This document shows, piece by piece, positions 10,253-21,305 of a DNA stretch of 64,000 bases. The stretch comes from Erwinia pyri (GTDB taxonomy: Bacteria; Pseudomonadota; Gammaproteobacteria; Enterobacterales; Enterobacteriaceae). The stretch lies in NCBI RefSeq assembly GCF_030758455.1, contig NZ_CP132353.1, forward strand, positions 992,001 through 1,056,000, given 5' to 3'. The notes under the pieces are model-generated. The model saw nothing but the letters and a program-made list of their open reading frames with translations, made no database searches and was not told where the DNA came from. Each line of letters begins with the position of its first letter. Position 1 is the stretch's first letter. A program made the translations under genes and the position numbers.

Positions 10253-10421
10253 GGCTTGAGAGGAGTTGTCTGTAAGGCTGGGGGCTGCGAAGGAAATGCG
10301 GTGGGGTGTATTCAGGCTCGCGGGGAATTGTCTGTGAGGCTGGGGGCTGCGAAGGAAATGCGGTGAGGTGTATTCGGGCTTGCGGGGAGTTGTCTGTGAG
10401 GCTGGTGTCTGCGAAGGGAAC
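10253..10421. repeat. 62-bp tandem repeat, about 2.7 copies
   Basis: Units start at 10253, 10315 and 10377 with an exact 62-bp period. Units one and two are nearly identical over a long core around GGCTGGGGGCTGCGAAGGAA. The third diverges after TCTGCGAAGG, where it runs into the adjoining palindromic element. There is no coding potential. Such a G-rich array is unusual in this otherwise compact backbone. Confidence 0.85.
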
Positions 10422-10516
10422 GCTGGCCGTTCATAAAGACGCAAAAAACGTCATCCCTGACAGCTCGGCTCGCGCCGTCCATGGCGCGAGACGCTTTATT
10501 CACGGCCAGCGTTCCC
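10416..10516. repeat. Nested palindromic intergenic element
   Basis: Outer 15-bp perfect inverted repeats (GGGAACGCTGGCCGT at 10416-10430 and its complement at 10502-10516) enclose an inner 8-bp hairpin (CTCGCGCC / GGCGCGAG, 10469-10490). The inner arms also share AAAGACGC / AGACGCTTT-like sequence. The layout is that of a REP/ERIC-like dispersed element; I cannot see other copies in this window. Confidence 0.75.
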
Positions 10517-10541
10517 CTCGCTTTAACCTTTAGCGTTGTCT

Positions 10542-10826
10542 TTAACTGCCAATAAGCGCGTTAAACTCATTGGCGGCGCGGGTGATATTAACCTGTGTCA
10601 CCTCATACTCCGCCACCGCCTGGAAGGCATCTTCCTGCAGGATGGTGTTCAGCCGTTCACGATCGATATCCCTGGCGATAATTACGCCGCCTGTTCGAGG
10701 CTCCTTCCTGCCGGCGGTGATGAAAACGCCGGCGGCGAAATACTTATCCAGCCACGCCATATGCGCATCCAGCACGGCATCCACTTCGTCCATCGGACGG
10801 GTATAACTCAGGCTAACGATATACAT
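10542..10826 (-). CDS. YciI family protein
   Basis: The 94-residue product (MYIVSLSYTRPMDEVDAVLDAHMAWLDKYF...) has the small ferredoxin-like fold of the YciI family, with the conserved Asp-Ala-His before the helix and RKEPRTGGVIIA in the second half. Members are related to muconolactone isomerase-like enzymes, but most have no established reaction. It lies 13 bases downstream of iap on the same strand and may be cotranscribed with it. Confidence 0.8.
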   Translation of the reverse strand: MYIVSLSYTRPMDEVDAVLDAHMAWLDKYFAAGVFITAGRKEPRTGGVIIARDIDRERLNTILQEDAFQAVAEYEVTQVNITRAANEFNALIGS

Positions 10827-10839
10827 TGCAACTCCTGGA

Positions 10840-11856
10840 TCAGGTTTTAGGATTTGCCAGCTCGGTAATCAGCGGCAGGAGAATTTTAACGGTAGCGCGT
10901 GTGCGCTGCGAAATCCGCCCAGGCAACCAGCGATCGAGATAGGCCAGGTTATCGAGCGATGCCTGATGCAGCGTGGTGCCCTGCGGGAAATGGCGGCTGG
11001 CGGTTCGCTGCTGCTTCCCGTCACGTTTGCCCAGATCCCAGTTGGTGGCGCGGATGCTAAGCAGAGGGAACCCCGCTTGATCAAACCGATCTTCTGCGGG
11101 ACGTTTTTTCACCGCTTTGCCGTTTGTTGCTGCCGCCAGCCCATGCAGGCGGGCGATGGCCAGCGCACGGTCTCGCGTTTGGCGGGCAACCGCTTCCGGC
11201 GTGTTGCTGCCGCTGTCGAAATAGAGTTTATCGCCAACAATCAGGCTGTCCAGGCTTATCACCAGCAGCGTGTTCTTCTTCTCTTCCGGCTTCATACGGG
11301 CGAGGTAATCCTCTTCACCGCGCTGGCCCAGCTCTTCGGCACTGAGGGCGACGAAGCGCAGGCTGTAATGCAGCGGCACTTTTCTGAGCTTCTGCGCCAG
11401 TTCCAGCATCACGCCCAGCCCGGAGGCATTATCGTCCGCGCCCTGAAGGGTTAACCCACCCAGATTATGTTGCCGGTCGCTGTCGCTGGCTGGCAGGTAA
11501 GTATCCGCGTGAGTAACAATGATAATCTGCTGGGGAACGTCGCCCGCTTTGGCGGCAATCACCGAGGTAGCGGTCACGTTATGCGACGTGATATGTCCAT
11601 CCTGCGAAGGATATTGATAGCGAGCGGTGAAGGTACGCTTGTTACTTTTATAGCCCATTTCAGTGAACTGGCGCTGCAGGTAGTCTGCTGTCAGCATCTC
11701 TGCCGGGCTGCCCGCCATACGGCCGGGGAAGTAGGTGGCGATATGGCGCAACTGTTGCTCAGCGAACTGGCCATCCTGCTGGGCAGCCGATAAGGGGAAA
11801 ACAGCACCGCAACTGAGCAGCGCGGCCAGCGCACTCAGGCAGAGTCGGGAAAACAT
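10840..11856 (-). CDS. iap: Periplasmic aminopeptidase Iap (M28)
   Basis: The 338-residue product has a signal peptide (MFSRLCLSALAALLSCGAVFPLSAA) and an M28 zinc peptidase domain. Metal ligands are seen in VTHADTYLP, GADDNASGLGVMLELA and LSAEELGQRGEEDYL. In E. coli Iap trims the N-terminal Arg of alkaline phosphatase subunits and lies between cysH and cysD, the same place as here. The gene is divergent from cysG across a 255-base region that must hold the cysG-cysDNC promoter. Confidence 0.9.
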   Translation of the reverse strand: MFSRLCLSALAALLSCGAVFPLSAAQQDGQFAEQQLRHIATYFPGRMAGSPAEMLTADYLQRQFTEMGYKSNKRTFTARYQYPSQDGHITSHNVTATSVIAAKAGDVPQQIIIVTHADTYLPASDSDRQHNLGGLTLQGADDNASGLGVMLELAQKLRKVPLHYSLRFVALSAEELGQRGEEDYLARMKPEEKKNTLLVISLDSLIVGDKLYFDSGSNTPEAVARQTRDRALAIARLHGLAAATNGKAVKKRPAEDRFDQAGFPLLSIRATNWDLGKRDGKQQRTASRHFPQGTTLHQASLDNLAYLDRWLPGRISQRTRATVKILLPLITELANPKT

Positions 11857-12111
11857 GTCAGATCCTTAGTCGTCATCCGGTGACGATCCTGCGAGTTTTT
11901 TTACCCGGATAGTATGAAAGTGTGACGCGCTTTGCACAATTTCATTCTCTCTTAAATGCCCTAAATATCATCCGTTAAGCACATTTTGTGCGTAGCTTTG
12001 CCACAACGTTATTCCATTCAGTAACTACTCATTCCAATTAGTAATTTCATAAGCCTGAAGCCTGGGCCGTATAGTCGCATGAACTTTATGTCATTAATGA
12101 AAAAGGCTGAC

Positions 12112-13527
12112 GTGGACTATCTTCCGATTTTTGCAGACATCCGTAATAAACCGGTGCTGATTGTAGGCGGCGGTGACGTGGCTGCGCGCAAAATTGAGCT
12201 TCTGCGTCGCGCGGGCGCTCACGTCAACATTGCGGCACGCGAGCTGTGTGAAGAGCTGACTGCGCTGGAAAAGAGCGGTGCAGTCAGCTGGATCGCCAAA
12301 GCTTATCAGCCTTCTCAACTCGATAGCGCCTGGCTGGTGATTGCGGCCACCGATGACGGCGAGCTGAATGCCCGCGTCTTCACCGATGCCAGCGAGCGTC
12401 GCCTGCTGGCTAACGTGGTTGACGATCAGCCCAAGTGCGCCTTTATTTTCCCCTCAATTGTGGACCGCTCTCCGCTGGTGGTCGCCATCTCTTCCAGCGG
12501 CACCGCGCCAGTGCTGGCCCGACTGCTGCGTGAAAAGCTGGAAGCTTTGCTGCCTGCCAATCTGGGACAGATGGCGGAAATCGCCGGACAGTGGCGCAAC
12601 AAAGTCAAAGAGCGCTTCAGCAAGATGTCGGATCGCCGCCGTTTCTGGGAGAGAGCCTTTAACGGGCTGTTTGCCAGCCAGGTCGCTTCCGGCAACATCG
12701 ACGGCGCGAAGCGCACGCTGGATCAGCAGCTTGACGACCCGGAAGCCAGCGAAGGTGAAATCATCCTTGTGGGTGCCGGGCCGGGCGATGCGGGCCTGTT
12801 GACGCTGCGGGGTCTTCAGGTCATGCAGCAGGCTGACGTGGTGCTCTATGACCATCTGGTCAGCGATGAAATTCTGGACCTGGTGCGCCGCGATGCCGAC
12901 CGCATCTGCGTAGGCAAGCGGGCAAATGCGCACAGCGTGCCGCAGGAAGAGACTAACCGTCTGCTGGTTGAGCTGGCGAAGAAAGGCAAACGCGTGGTGC
13001 GGCTGAAGGGGGGCGATCCCTTTATCTTTGGCCGGGGCGGTGAAGAGTTACAGGCTGCTGTGGAAGCGGGCATCCCCTTCCAGGTGGTACCGGGCGTAAC
13101 GGCTGCCGCAGGCGCAACCGCCTACGCAGGGATCCCGCTGACCCACCGTGACCATGCGCAGAGCGCAACGTTTATTACCGGTCATTGCCGTGCCGACGGC
13201 GAGGGCATGGACTGGGCTTCACTGGCCCGCGCCCGGCAGACGCTGGCTATCTATATGGGCACCATGAAAGCGGCAGAGATCTCCGCACAGCTGATTGCTC
13301 ACGGGCGCGACGCTCAGACGCCGGTGGCGGTGATTGGTCGCGGCACGCGACAGGATCAGCAGGTGCTGATCGGCACGCTACAAGAATTAGACGCATTAGC
13401 GCATCGCGCACCGACGCCGGCGCTGTTGGTAATAGGGGAAGTGGTTAACCTGCACCAACAGCTGGCATGGTTTCAACATTCAGCGCAGCAGGACGGACGC
13501 GAGTCCGCCGTTGTGAATTTGGCTTGA
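12112..13527 (+). CDS. cysG: Siroheme synthase CysG (trifunctional)
   Basis: Makes siroheme for CysI from uroporphyrinogen III. The N-terminal half is the NAD-dependent precorrin-2 dehydrogenase / ferrochelatase ([12 protein letters not shown], then the dimerisation segment). The C-terminal half is SAM uroporphyrinogen methyltransferase ([43 protein letters not shown]). The frame is open from ATG 12079, but E. coli CysG begins MDHLPIF and here GTG 12112 gives MDYLPIF, with AAAAAGG five bases upstream; I prefer the GTG. In E. coli cysG lies with nirBD; here it heads the cysDNC operon, ten bases before cysD, which puts cofactor supply under sulfate-assimilation control. Confidence 0.93.
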   Translation: MDYLPIFADIRNKPVLIVGGGDVAARKIELLRRAGAHVNIAARELCEELTALEKSGAVSWIAKAYQPSQLDSAWLVIAATDDGELNARVFTDASERRLLANVVDDQPKCAFIFPSIVDRSPLVVAISSSGTAPVLARLLREKLEALLPANLGQMAEIAGQWRNKVKERFSKMSDRRRFWERAFNGLFASQVASGNIDGAKRTLDQQLDDPEASEGEIILVGAGPGDAGLLTLRGLQVMQQADVVLYDHLVSDEILDLVRRDADRICVGKRANAHSVPQEETNRLLVELAKKGKRVVRLKGGDPFIFGRGGEELQAAVEAGIPFQVVPGVTAAAGATAYAGIPLTHRDHAQSATFITGHCRADGEGMDWASLARARQTLAIYMGTMKAAEISAQLIAHGRDAQTPVAVIGRGTRQDQQVLIGTLQELDALAHRAPTPALLVIGEVVNLHQQLAWFQHSAQQDGRESAVVNLA

Positions 13528-13536
13528 GGAAAAGTT

Positions 13537-14445
13537 ATGGATCAAAAACGACTCACCCACCTGCGTCAACTGGAAGCGGAAAGTATCCATATCATCCGTG
13601 AAGTGGCGGCAGAGTTTGGCAACCCGGTGATGATGTACTCCATCGGCAAGGACTCCTCGGTGATGCTGCATCTGGCGCGCAAGGCGTTCTATCCTGGCAC
13701 GCTGCCGTTCCCATTGCTGCACGTGGATACCGGTTGGAAATTCCGCGAAATGTACGAGTTCCGCGACCGCACGGTGAAAAACATCGGCGCTGAGCTGCTG
13801 GTGCATAAAAACCCGGAAGGCGTGGCGATGGGCATTAACCCGTTCGTCCACGGCAGCGCCAAGCATACCGACATCATGAAAACCGAAGGCCTGAAGCAGG
13901 CGCTGAACAAATATGGTTTTGATGCTGCCTTTGGCGGCGCCCGCCGTGACGAAGAGAAGTCGCGTGCGAAAGAGCGTATCTACTCCTTCCGCGACCGTTT
14001 CCATCGCTGGGACCCGAAAAATCAGCGTCCTGAGCTGTGGCATAACTACAACGGCCAGATCAACAAAGGCGAAAGCATTCGCGTCTTCCCGCTCTCCAAC
14101 TGGACCGAGCTGGATATCTGGCAGTACATCTTCCTGGAAAATATTGAGATCGTCCCATTGTACCTGGCGGCTCCCCGTCCGGTTCTGGAGCGCGACGGCA
14201 TGCTGATGATGATTGATGACGATCGCATCGACCTGCAACCTGGCGAAGTGATTGAGCAGCGTATGGTGCGTTTCCGTACCCTCGGCTGCTGGCCGCTGAC
14301 CGGCGCAGTGGAGTCTGAAGCGCAGACGCTGCCGGGGATCATTGAAGAGATGCTGGTCTCCACCACCAGCGAACGTCAGGGCCGCGTTATTGACCGCGAC
14401 CAGTCCGGCTCAATGGAGCTGAAGAAACGCCAGGGTTATTTCTGA
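13537..14445 (+). CDS. cysD: Sulfate adenylyltransferase subunit 2
   Basis: A 302-residue ATP sulfurylase catalytic subunit that makes adenosine 5'-phosphosulfate from ATP and sulfate. The PP-loop is [15 protein letters not shown], followed by [16 protein letters not shown] and [12 protein letters not shown]. The length equals E. coli CysD. An AGGA RBS precedes the ATG. It works as a heterodimer with CysN, encoded ten bases downstream. Confidence 0.97.
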   Translation: MDQKRLTHLRQLEAESIHIIREVAAEFGNPVMMYSIGKDSSVMLHLARKAFYPGTLPFPLLHVDTGWKFREMYEFRDRTVKNIGAELLVHKNPEGVAMGINPFVHGSAKHTDIMKTEGLKQALNKYGFDAAFGGARRDEEKSRAKERIYSFRDRFHRWDPKNQRPELWHNYNGQINKGESIRVFPLSNWTELDIWQYIFLENIEIVPLYLAAPRPVLERDGMLMMIDDDRIDLQPGEVIEQRMVRFRTLGCWPLTGAVESEAQTLPGIIEEMLVSTTSERQGRVIDRDQSGSMELKKRQGYF

Positions 14446-14454
14446 GGAGCCGAG

Positions 14455-15882
14455 ATGAACAACGTCATTGCACAACAAATTGCTGACCAGGGCGGCGTTG
14501 AAGCCTGGCTGCACGCGCAGCAACATAAAAGCCTGCTGCGCTTTCTGACCTGCGGCAGCGTCGACGACGGCAAGAGTACGCTGATTGGTCGCCTGCTTCA
14601 CGACACGCGCCAGATTTATGAAGATCAGCTCTCTTCGCTGCATAACGACAGCAAACGTCACGGTACCCAGGGCGAAAAGCTCGACCTGGCGCTGCTGGTG
14701 GATGGCCTGCAGGCGGAGCGTGAGCAGGGCATTACCATTGATGTGGCTTACCGCTATTTCTCCACCGAGAAGCGTAAGTTCATTATTGCCGATACGCCGG
14801 GACACGAGCAGTACACCCGTAATATGGCGACCGGCGCCTCGACCTGCGACCTGGCGATCCTGCTGATTGATGCGCGCAAGGGGGTACTGGATCAGACTCG
14901 TCGTCACAGCTTTATCTCCACGCTGCTGGGCATCAAGCACCTGATCGTGGCGATCAACAAAATGGATCTGGTGGAGTACAGCGAAGCCACTTTTGAGCAG
15001 ATCAAACAGGACTACCTGGACTTTGCCGGTCAGCTTCCTGCCGACCTGGATATCCGCTTTGTGCCGATGTCGGCGCTGGAAGGGGAAAACGTTGCCTCGC
15101 CAAGCGAAGCGATGAGCTGGTATACCGGCCCGACGCTGCTGGACGTGCTGGAAACCGTAGAGGTGAAGCGCGTGGTCGAGCAGCAGCCGATGCGCTTCCC
15201 GGTGCAGTACGTTAACCGTCCTAACCTGGATTTCCGTGGCTATGCCGGTACGCTGGCATCTGGCAGCGTGAAAGTGGGCCAGCGCGTTAAGGCGCTTCCT
15301 TCTGGCGTGGAATCTTCTATCGCCCGTATCGTGACCTTTGATGGCGATCTGCAGGAAGCGCAGGCGGGCGAGGCGATCACCCTGGTGCTGAAGGATGAGA
15401 TTGATATCAGCCGTGGCGATCTGCTGGTAGCCGCAGAAGAGACGCTGAAACCGGTGCAGGCCGCTGCGGTAGACGTGGTCTGGATGGCCGAGCAGCCGCT
15501 GGTGCCGGGACAGAGCTTTGATATCAAAATTGCCGGTAAGAAAACCCGCGCCCGTATTGAAAAGATTAAGTATCAGGTTGAGATCAACAGCCTGGCGCAG
15601 CACGACGTCGAAAGCCTGCCGCTGAACGGCATCGGCCTGGTGGAGATGACCTTTGATGAACCGATGGTGCTCGACAATTATCAGGCTAACCCGGTAACTG
15701 GCGGCATGATCTTTATCGATCGCCTGAGCAACGTCACGGTGGGTGCCGGGATGATTCGCGAACCGTTACAGGATGTGGTGCAGGATCGGGGCAACTTCAG
15801 CGCGTTTGAGCTGGAGCTGAATGCGCTGGTTCGTCGTCACTTCCCGCACTGGAACGCACGCGATCTGCTGGGCGGCCAGTAA
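14455..15882 (+). CDS. cysN: Sulfate adenylyltransferase subunit 1 (GTPase)
   Basis: The 475-residue GTPase couples GTP hydrolysis to APS formation by CysD. Elongation-factor-type motifs are present: [15 protein letters not shown] (P-loop), [12 protein letters not shown] (switch II) and NKMDL (guanine specificity), followed by two beta-barrel domains. The cysC start overlaps its stop codon (TAATG). Confidence 0.97.
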   Translation: MNNVIAQQIADQGGVEAWLHAQQHKSLLRFLTCGSVDDGKSTLIGRLLHDTRQIYEDQLSSLHNDSKRHGTQGEKLDLALLVDGLQAEREQGITIDVAYRYFSTEKRKFIIADTPGHEQYTRNMATGASTCDLAILLIDARKGVLDQTRRHSFISTLLGIKHLIVAINKMDLVEYSEATFEQIKQDYLDFAGQLPADLDIRFVPMSALEGENVASPSEAMSWYTGPTLLDVLETVEVKRVVEQQPMRFPVQYVNRPNLDFRGYAGTLASGSVKVGQRVKALPSGVESSIARIVTFDGDLQEAQAGEAITLVLKDEIDISRGDLLVAAEETLKPVQAAAVDVVWMAEQPLVPGQSFDIKIAGKKTRARIEKIKYQVEINSLAQHDVESLPLNGIGLVEMTFDEPMVLDNYQANPVTGGMIFIDRLSNVTVGAGMIREPLQDVVQDRGNFSAFELELNALVRRHFPHWNARDLLGGQ

Positions 15883-16490
15883 TGGCCGCTGAACACGACG
15901 AAAACGTTATCTGGCATTCGCACGCGGTGACGCGTGCTGAGCGAGAGCAGCAGCATGGCCATCAGGGCGCGGTGCTCTGGTTCACCGGTCTTTCGGGATC
16001 GGGGAAATCGACCGTGGCTGGCGCGCTGGAACAGGCGCTGCATCAGCTTGGGGTCAGCACCTATCTGCTCGACGGCGACAATGTCCGTCACGGGCTGTGC
16101 CGCGATCTCGGTTTCAGCGATGATGACCGCAAAGAGAATATCCGTCGGGTGGGCGAAGTCGCCAGACTGATGGTTGATGCCGGGCTGGTGGTGCTCACCG
16201 CGTTTATCTCTCCGCATCGTGCTGAACGCCAGATGGTGCGGGATATGCTGGGTGAAGGGCGATTTATCGAAGTGTTTGTGGATACGCCGCTGGCGATCTG
16301 TGAAGCGCGTGACCCGAAAGGGTTATACAAGAAGGCGCGGGCCGGTGAGTTGCGTAATTTCACCGGTATCGATGCAGTCTACGAAGCGCCTGAGCAGGCG
16401 GAGATGCATCTTGATGGCGCACAGTCGGTGCCGGTGCTGGTTTCTCAGATTGTGGCGCTGCTTCGCCAGCAGCAGCACCTGCCAGCGTAA
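15882..16490 (+). CDS. cysC: Adenylylsulfate (APS) kinase
   Basis: The 202-residue product phosphorylates APS to PAPS, the substrate of CysH. Its P-loop is [35 protein letters not shown] and [14 protein letters not shown] are APS-binding and lid segments. It is the last gene of the cysG-cysDNC set and is followed by a hairpin. Confidence 0.97.
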   Translation: MAAEHDENVIWHSHAVTRAEREQQHGHQGAVLWFTGLSGSGKSTVAGALEQALHQLGVSTYLLDGDNVRHGLCRDLGFSDDDRKENIRRVGEVARLMVDAGLVVLTAFISPHRAERQMVRDMLGEGRFIEVFVDTPLAICEARDPKGLYKKARAGELRNFTGIDAVYEAPEQAEMHLDGAQSVPVLVSQIVALLRQQQHLPA

Positions 16491-16518
16491 TCGCCAGGTG
16501 AGTCACGAAAGTTGAAAA

Positions 16519-16548
16519 GGAGCCTGGCTTATTGTTAAGTCAGGCTCC
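16519..16548 (+). terminator. Hairpin after cysC, probable weak terminator
   Basis: A stem of about 12 bp with one internal mismatch (GGAGCCTG-G-CTTA / TAAG-T-CAGGCTCC) has a TTGT loop, 28 bases after the cysC stop. No T run follows, so intrinsic termination is uncertain. Confidence 0.55.
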
Positions 16549-16715
16549 CTGCTGGCCCCCCTTAAAGCTCTCAGCTGCGCCGTTGTACCAACAATTGGTA
16601 ACAATATTGCGGGTTCAAGTGTAGATCTGCAGCGATGTCACGATATGATCCCTTCCTGAGATAGCCTCGGCAAAACGCCTCAGAGCGCGCCGATTTTCGC
16701 GTCCACAGGATACTT

Positions 16716-17036
16716 ATGCATAACGTTACGCCCTTACTGGCCCGTAAAGAAGATCGCGATCGGGAAGAGCCCTCCTGGTCTTTTCCTGGTGGAGTAGTGG
16801 GCTTTGCCGCTTACTGGCTCGCTCTGGCGATCCCTTTCATGCTCTACGGCTCGTCCACGCTGTTTTTCTTTCTCTATACGTGGCCCTTCTTTCTGGCGCT
16901 GCTGCCCGTTTCCGTGCTGGTCGGCATCGCCGCCAGCGTGATCCTGCGCGGCCAGCTGATCTGGACCATATTACTCACCACGCTGATAGTTATTTTTCTT
17001 TTCTGGCTGCTGTTTACGCTACTGAGCGGATGGTAA
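16716..17036 (+). CDS. ygbE: YgbE-like inner membrane protein (DUF3561)
   Basis: A 106-residue protein with three hydrophobic segments (about 25-45, 50-70 and 75-100). It lies between cysC and ftsB, the position of E. coli ygbE, and its length and N-terminal LxxRKEDRxREEPSWSFPGGVVGF agree with that family. The function of the family is unknown. Confidence 0.85.
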   Translation: MHNVTPLLARKEDRDREEPSWSFPGGVVGFAAYWLALAIPFMLYGSSTLFFFLYTWPFFLALLPVSVLVGIAASVILRGQLIWTILLTTLIVIFLFWLLFTLLSGW

Positions 17037-17235
17037 CCTGACCGCTCCACCGTATTGACTGCTGGCCCGGCCAGATTTACTGTCTGCATCCCCATTCGGG
17101 GAGAAAATATTGCCTGCAAGCCCGCGATTCGGGCGAAGAACGCTCACCGATTCACCAATACAGGGTTAAATCACCGGTAAAGTGGAGTCGGATGAAAAGT
17201 TATGGGATGATTGAGCCGTTTTTCAGGGGGCGGGG

Positions 17236-17556
17236 ATGGGAAAACTTACGCTGCTGTTACTTGTGTTACTGGGCTGGCTGCAATATTCGCTCTGGCTGGG
17301 CAAGAACGGCATACATGACTATACGCGCGTTAAAGACGATGTTGCGGTGCAACAGGGCGGCAACGCGAAGCTAAAAGCGCGAAACGATCAGCTGTTTGCA
17401 GAAATCGACGACCTTAACGGCGGTTCTGAAGCAATTGAGGAGCGCGCACGTAACGAGCTGGGGATGATCAAACCCGGTGAGACTTTCTATCGCCTTGTGC
17501 CGGATCAAAATAAACGAAACGCGCAGCAGGGTGCTTCTACCAGTCAGCAACGATAA
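17236..17556 (+). CDS. ftsB: Cell division protein FtsB
   Basis: A 106-residue bitopic protein of the FtsQLB divisome complex. It has a short cytoplasmic N-terminus, one membrane helix ([19 protein letters not shown]) and a periplasmic coiled coil followed by the conserved [18 protein letters not shown]. An in-frame-independent upstream ATG at 17192 belongs to another frame and is ignored; GGGGATGGG provides the RBS region. Four bases separate it from ispD. Confidence 0.95.
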   Translation: MGKLTLLLLVLLGWLQYSLWLGKNGIHDYTRVKDDVAVQQGGNAKLKARNDQLFAEIDDLNGGSEAIEERARNELGMIKPGETFYRLVPDQNKRNAQQGASTSQQR

Positions 17557-17559
17557 CCC

Positions 17560-18276
17560 ATGAATATCGCAGACTCCTTTCCGGCGCTTGTCGCTGTGGT
17601 CCCGGCTGCCGGTATCGGCAGCCGGATGCAGTCAGAATGTCCCAAACAATACCTGAAGCTCGGCGGTAAAACGCTGCTTGAGCATGCGCTGGAGAGTCTG
17701 CTGATTCATCCGGCGGTCAGCCGCATTATTGTCGCCATCAGCCCGGACGATCCCTATTTCTCCTCCCTGCCGATTGCCAGCGACGCCCGTATCTCGGTGG
17801 TGCAGGGCGGGAAAGAGCGTGCGGACTCCGTGCTAGCCGGTTTGAACGTTGCCTCTTCCGCGCACTGGGTGCTGGTGCATGACGCTGCGCGGCCTTGTCT
17901 GCATCCTGACGATCTCAACCGCCTGCTCGCCATCACGTCGACCAGTAAAGTCGGAGGGATCCTGGCGGCGCCGGTTCGCGATACCATGAAGCGGGCAGAG
18001 CCAGGCAAAGAGGCGATTGCCCACACCGTCGATCGCGAAGCGTTATGGCACGCTCTGACGCCGCAGCTTTTTCCGCTGACGCTGTTGCGGGAGTGTCTGA
18101 CCCGTGCCTTGCAGGAAGGGGCGACGATCACTGACGAAGCGTCGGCGCTGGAGTATTGTGGTTATCATCCTGAACTGGTTATCGGACGCAGCGACAATAT
18201 CAAAGTCACCAGGCCGGAAGATTTAGCGCTGGCCGCGTTTTACCTGACCCAATTAATTAATAAGGAGAGCGCATGA
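17560..18276 (+). CDS. ispD: 2-C-methyl-D-erythritol 4-phosphate cytidylyltransferase
   Basis: A 238-residue enzyme of the non-mevalonate isoprenoid pathway that activates MEP with CTP. The nucleotide motif is [19 protein letters not shown], with VHDAARPC and [11 protein letters not shown] further on. The stop codon overlaps the start of ispF (ATGA). Confidence 0.97.
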   Translation: MNIADSFPALVAVVPAAGIGSRMQSECPKQYLKLGGKTLLEHALESLLIHPAVSRIIVAISPDDPYFSSLPIASDARISVVQGGKERADSVLAGLNVASSAHWVLVHDAARPCLHPDDLNRLLAITSTSKVGGILAAPVRDTMKRAEPGKEAIAHTVDREALWHALTPQLFPLTLLRECLTRALQEGATITDEASALEYCGYHPELVIGRSDNIKVTRPEDLALAAFYLTQLINKESA

Positions 18277-18755
18277 TGCGTATCGGCCACGGTTTTGATG
18301 TTCACGCGTTTGGCGGCGAAGGCCCGCTGATTATTGGCGGCGTACGTATTCCTTATGAAAAGGGGCTGCTTGCCCACTCCGATGGCGACGTGGCGCTGCA
18401 TGCGCTGACGGATGCGCTGCTGGGTGCGGCCGCGCTCGGAGATATCGGCAAACTCTTCCCGGATACCGATGCTGCCTATAAGGGCGCGGACAGCCGTGAA
18501 CTGCTGCGCGAAGCCTGGCGTCAGGTGCAGAAAAAGGGCTATCGGCTGGGAAACGTTGATGTCACCCTGATCGCGCAGGCGCCAAAAATGCTGCCGCACA
18601 TCCCGCAGATGCGTATCAATATTGCTGAGGATCTCGGCATCCATATGGATGATGTCAACGTGAAGGCGACCACTACCGAAAAGCTGGGATTTACCGGCCG
18701 GGGTGAAGGTATCGCCTGTGAAGCCGTGGCGCTGATCGTCAGGGCGGAAGCGTAA
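18273..18755 (+). CDS. ispF: 2-C-methyl-D-erythritol 2,4-cyclodiphosphate synthase
   Basis: Catalyses ring closure two steps after IspD. The product is 160 residues from ATG 18273, or 159 from the adjacent ATG 18276, which matches [12 protein letters not shown] of E. coli. Metal ligands appear in GFDVHAFG and [48 protein letters not shown] is the C-terminal signature. It overlaps ispD by four bases and truD by one. Confidence 0.97.
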   Translation: MMRIGHGFDVHAFGGEGPLIIGGVRIPYEKGLLAHSDGDVALHALTDALLGAAALGDIGKLFPDTDAAYKGADSRELLREAWRQVQKKGYRLGNVDVTLIAQAPKMLPHIPQMRINIAEDLGIHMDDVNVKATTTEKLGFTGRGEGIACEAVALIVRAEA

Positions 18756-19801
18756 TGGCCGTTGACGAGCTGAGCTGGCTGCACGGAAAACCCAGCGCTA
18801 CAGGGGTGCTGAAAGCCAACCCGGAAGATTTCGTGGTCATTGAAGATCTGGGCTACCGCCCGGATGGAGAGGGCGAGCAGGTACTGGTACGCATTCGTAA
18901 AAACGGCTGCAATACCCGCTTTGTGGCGGAAGCGCTGGCGAAATTTGCCGGTATCCCTCCCCGGGACGTCAGCTTTGCCGGGATGAAAGACCGGCACGCG
19001 GTAACTGAACAGTGGTTTTGCCTGCGAATTCCCGGCAAAGAGACGCCAGATTTATCTGCATTTCAGCTGGAAGGGTGCGAGGTGCTGGAAAGTGCCCGCC
19101 ATCGTCGTAAACTGCGTACGGGCGCGCTGCAGGGAAATGCCTTTACCCTGGTGTTACGGCAAATCTCAGACCGTGATGCGGTTGAGCAACGTCTGGGTCT
19201 GATTGCTAAGGCTGGCGTACCCAATTACTTCGGTGAACAACGGTTTGGCCACAACGGCAACAATTTGCTGATGGCTCGCCGCTGGGCTGCCAACGAGATC
19301 CGCGTTAAAGAGCGCAATAAACGCAGCTTCCTGCTTTCGGCGGCCCGCAGCGCAATGTTCAATCAGGTGGCGAGCGAGAGGCTGGCGCAGGGAACCTTCT
19401 CCAGCGTGATGGCGGGCGATGCGTTACAGCTCACCGGGCGTGGCAGCTGGTTTGTCGCGGAAGAAGCTGAGCTGGCAACGTTGCAGGCGCGGGCAGAGAA
19501 CGACGAACTGCGTATCACCGCGCCGCTGCCCGGTAGCGGTGCCTGGGGAACGCTGCACAGCGCGCTCGCTTTTGAGCAACAAAGCCTGGCAGCCGAGACA
19601 GAATTGATTACACTGCTTGAGCGTGAACGCGTTGAGGCGGCTCGTCGCGCCCTGTTGGTGAAACCACGTGACCTGCGCTGGAGCTGGTGGGATGAGGCCA
19701 CCGTCGAACTCAATTTCTGGCTACCGGCAGGCAGTTTTGCCACGGCGCTGGCGCGTGAAATTATCGAACAAGAAGGTGAAGATGCGAATATTGCTGAGTA
19801 A
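18755..19801 (+). CDS. truD: tRNA pseudouridine(13) synthase TruD
   Basis: The 348-residue product modifies U13 of tRNA-Glu. The catalytic Asp lies in [15 protein letters not shown], and [15 protein letters not shown] is the second family signature. The last 20 bases overlap surE. Confidence 0.96.
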   Translation: MAVDELSWLHGKPSATGVLKANPEDFVVIEDLGYRPDGEGEQVLVRIRKNGCNTRFVAEALAKFAGIPPRDVSFAGMKDRHAVTEQWFCLRIPGKETPDLSAFQLEGCEVLESARHRRKLRTGALQGNAFTLVLRQISDRDAVEQRLGLIAKAGVPNYFGEQRFGHNGNNLLMARRWAANEIRVKERNKRSFLLSAARSAMFNQVASERLAQGTFSSVMAGDALQLTGRGSWFVAEEAELATLQARAENDELRITAPLPGSGAWGTLHSALAFEQQSLAAETELITLLERERVEAARRALLVKPRDLRWSWWDEATVELNFWLPAGSFATALAREIIEQEGEDANIAE

Positions 19802-20543
19802 CGATGACGGGATCCATGCGCCAGGCATTCAGACGCTGGCTGCCGCGCTGCGTGAATTTGCCGAGGTGCAGGTCGTCGCGCCCGATCGCAACCGCAGCGG
19901 TGCCTCTAATTCCCTGTCGCTGGAAACGCCGTTACGCACCTTTACCCATGCTAACGGCGACATTGCCGTGCAGATGGGCACGCCGACGGACTGCGTCTAT
20001 CTCGGCGTCAATTCGCTGATGCAGCCCAAACCGGACATTGTGGTTTCTGGCATTAATGCGGGGCCGAATCTGGGCGATGACGTCATCTATTCAGGCACTG
20101 TAGCGGCCGCGATGGAAGGGCGTCACCTGGGATTACCCGCGCTGGCGGTCTCACTGGACGGCTATAAGCATTACGATACGGCAGCGGCGGTGACTTGTTC
20201 AATCTTGCGTGCGCTGCTGCGCGAGCCGCTGCGAACCGGCCGGATCCTGAACATTAACGTGCCGGATTTACCGCTTTCAGAGATAAAGGGAATCCGCGTG
20301 ACCCGCTGTGGCAGTCGTCATCCCAGCGATCAGGTGATCCCGCAGCAGGATCCTCGTGGCAACATGATGTACTGGATCGGTCCGCCGGGGCAGAAGCTTG
20401 ATGCCGGTCCCGATACGGACTTTGCGGCCGTGGATCAGGGGTATGTTTCCGTTACTGCGCTACACGTCGATCTCACTGCCCATGCCGCGCAGGAGAAAGT
20501 GGCGTCCTGGCTTGAAAGTGTCGAGGTCAGCAACGAATGGTGA
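19782..20543 (+). CDS. surE: 5'/3'-nucleotidase SurE
   Basis: A 253-residue metal-dependent nucleotidase and exopolyphosphatase. The N-terminus [16 protein letters not shown] carries the DD metal ligands; [17 protein letters not shown] and [23 protein letters not shown] complete the site. The frame is open 38 codons further upstream, but the family start and the AGAAGGTGA RBS fix 19782. It overlaps truD by 20 bases and pcm by 7, as in E. coli. Confidence 0.97.
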   Translation: MRILLSNDDGIHAPGIQTLAAALREFAEVQVVAPDRNRSGASNSLSLETPLRTFTHANGDIAVQMGTPTDCVYLGVNSLMQPKPDIVVSGINAGPNLGDDVIYSGTVAAAMEGRHLGLPALAVSLDGYKHYDTAAAVTCSILRALLREPLRTGRILNINVPDLPLSEIKGIRVTRCGSRHPSDQVIPQQDPRGNMMYWIGPPGQKLDAGPDTDFAAVDQGYVSVTALHVDLTAHAAQEKVASWLESVEVSNEW

Positions 20544-21163
20544 TCCGCCGGATTGATACGCTACTGGCACAGCTGCGCCAGCAGGGCATTGACGATGAAC
20601 GGTTGCTGAAAGCGATAGAGGATGTCCCGCGCGAACGTTTTGTCGATGAGGCGTTCGAACACAAGGCCTGGGAAAATATGGCGCTGCCTATTGGTTCCGG
20701 GCAGACCATCTCTCAGCCCTATATGGTAGCGAAAATGACCTCGCTGCTGGAGCTGAGTCCCGGTTCACGCGTGCTGGAAATTGGCACTGGGTCCGGTTAT
20801 CAGACCGCTATTCTGGCGCATCTGGTGGAACATGTTTACTCCGTTGAACGGATCAAAGGGTTACAGTGGCAGGCTAAGCGTCGTTTAAAACAGCTTGATC
20901 TGCATAACGTTTCCACGCGCCACGGCGACGGCTGGCAGGGCTGGCCCTCGCGTGGACCTTTTGATGCGATCATCGTTACCGCGGCACCGCCTGAAATCCC
21001 GGTTGAGCTGATGTCTCAGCTTGATGAAGGGGGGATTTTAGTGCTGCCCGTGGGAGAAGAGCATCAGGAATTAAAACGTATCCGACGCAAGGGCGGTGAG
21101 TTTATTGTTGATACCGTAGAGCCGGTGCGTTTTGTTCCGCTGGTAAGGGGCGATCTCGCCTGA
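20537..21163 (+). CDS. pcm: Protein-L-isoaspartate O-methyltransferase
   Basis: A 208-residue SAM-dependent repair enzyme acting on isoaspartyl residues in aged proteins. [18 protein letters not shown] and [19 protein letters not shown] (SAM motif I) are typical; the C-terminus [10 protein letters not shown] matches the family. It is part of the surE-pcm-nlpD-rpoS stationary-phase neighbourhood. Confidence 0.97.
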   Translation: MVIRRIDTLLAQLRQQGIDDERLLKAIEDVPRERFVDEAFEHKAWENMALPIGSGQTISQPYMVAKMTSLLELSPGSRVLEIGTGSGYQTAILAHLVEHVYSVERIKGLQWQAKRRLKQLDLHNVSTRHGDGWQGWPSRGPFDAIIVTAAPPEIPVELMSQLDEGGILVLPVGEEHQELKRIRRKGGEFIVDTVEPVRFVPLVRGDLA

Positions 21164-21305
21164 GACGTTAGCAATTACACACATCTGTAAATGGCACCTG
21201 CTCAGCGATATTGTTAGTATCTTATTCATTTCACGATTTATTACTGCGGATGCGCGCCTACAGGCCGCCGCAGTGGTCACAGTTTTGCCGTCATGGGGGA
21301 GTTAA

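Noticed and set aside
10253..10421. CRISPR array or minisatellite coding repeat
   Set aside because: Whole 62-bp units are repeated without spacers and no frame is maintained.
19668..19781. Longer N-terminus of SurE from ATG 19668
   Set aside because: This part overlaps truD in another frame and has no family match; [10 protein letters not shown] at 19782 is the conserved start.
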